Origin: an uncultured Gloeocapsa sp.
GTDB taxonomy: Bacteria; Cyanobacteriota; Cyanobacteriia; Cyanobacteriales; Gloeocapsaceae
NCBI GenBank assembly: GCA_937930495.1
Contig: CALGKL010000082.1
Location: 1 to 5,958, forward strand
DNA: 5,958 nt
Reading direction: 5' to 3'
The notes under the pieces are model-generated. The model saw nothing but the letters and a program-made list of their open reading frames with translations. It did not search any database and had not been told where the DNA came from. Of this stretch, positions 5,887 to 5,958 are shown piece by piece; positions within the stretch are counted from its first letter, which is position 1, and every line of letters starts with the position of its first letter. Made by a program: the position numbers and the translations under genes.

Positions 5887-5958
5887 TTAAAATCTACTCA
5901 TTTTTTCTGTATTTAACCTTTTTAACCAAGCGGAAAAAGTGATATTTTCCTTAAATTT
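5887..5958 (-). CDS. Possible C-terminal tail of a further minus-strand gene
   Basis: One minus-strand frame is open from the right window edge for 23 codons to a TAA at 5887-5889. The translation contains ITFSAWLKRLNTEKMSRF, which reads like a protein end with mixed polar and aromatic residues rather than low-complexity sequence. If real, the gene would end 47 bases before priA and could be co-transcribed with it. A run this short in AT-rich DNA is easily chance, and no family can be recognised. Confidence 0.25.
   Translation of the reverse strand, partial: KFKENITFSAWLKRLNTEKMSRF

Noticed and set aside
1..5958. CRISPR array, insertion sequence, tRNA or rRNA, riboswitch, toxin-antitoxin or defence system
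   Set aside because: Reading both strands I found no regularly spaced repeats, no transposase-like frame or terminal inverted repeats, no tRNA-like cloverleaf and no gene of such systems. Almost all sequence is covered by recognised genes.

Overview
The window is very probably from a cyanobacterium. Three things point there: six copies of the HIP1 octamer GCGATCGC in under 6 kb, a menB product closely resembling the cyanobacterial enzyme of phylloquinone synthesis, and a DUF29 gene of the kind common in cyanobacteria. The DNA is moderately AT-rich (sampled stretches of menB and priA are about 45-50% G+C, spacers lower). I cannot name the genus.

Layout, left to right. Positions 1-2773 hold four minus-strand genes that read as one block in the order menB (1940-2773), thioredoxin (1568-1891), a class I/II aminotransferase (376-1563) and a small membrane protein cut by the left edge (1-348). 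The gaps between them are 48, 4 and 27 bases with no convincing terminator, so co-transcription is likely. An 87-base divergent spacer separates menB from a plus-strand DUF29 gene (2861-3319). That gene converges, across a 39-base spacer with two copies of a GAGTTAG heptamer, on minus-strand priA (3359-5839). The last 119 bases are very AT-rich upstream DNA of priA, perhaps including the tail of another minus-strand gene.

Functionally, MenB makes 1,4-dihydroxy-2-naphthoyl-CoA for the quinone (phylloquinone) of photosystem I. The thioredoxin is a dithiol reductant with an intact WCGPC site but a replaced buried aspartate. The aminotransferase has all core PLP residues, but its substrate is not settled (LL-diaminopimelate aminotransferase-like). 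PriA is the replication-restart helicase. No single pathway joins these genes; the thioredoxin next to a membrane protein with four cysteines after its membrane segment is the most suggestive link.

I found no mobile element, CRISPR array, RNA gene or evident new system. This looks like an ordinary core-genome region, with a few details worth checking: start-site corrections, a gene fragment at the left edge, and a low-GC DUF29 insert.
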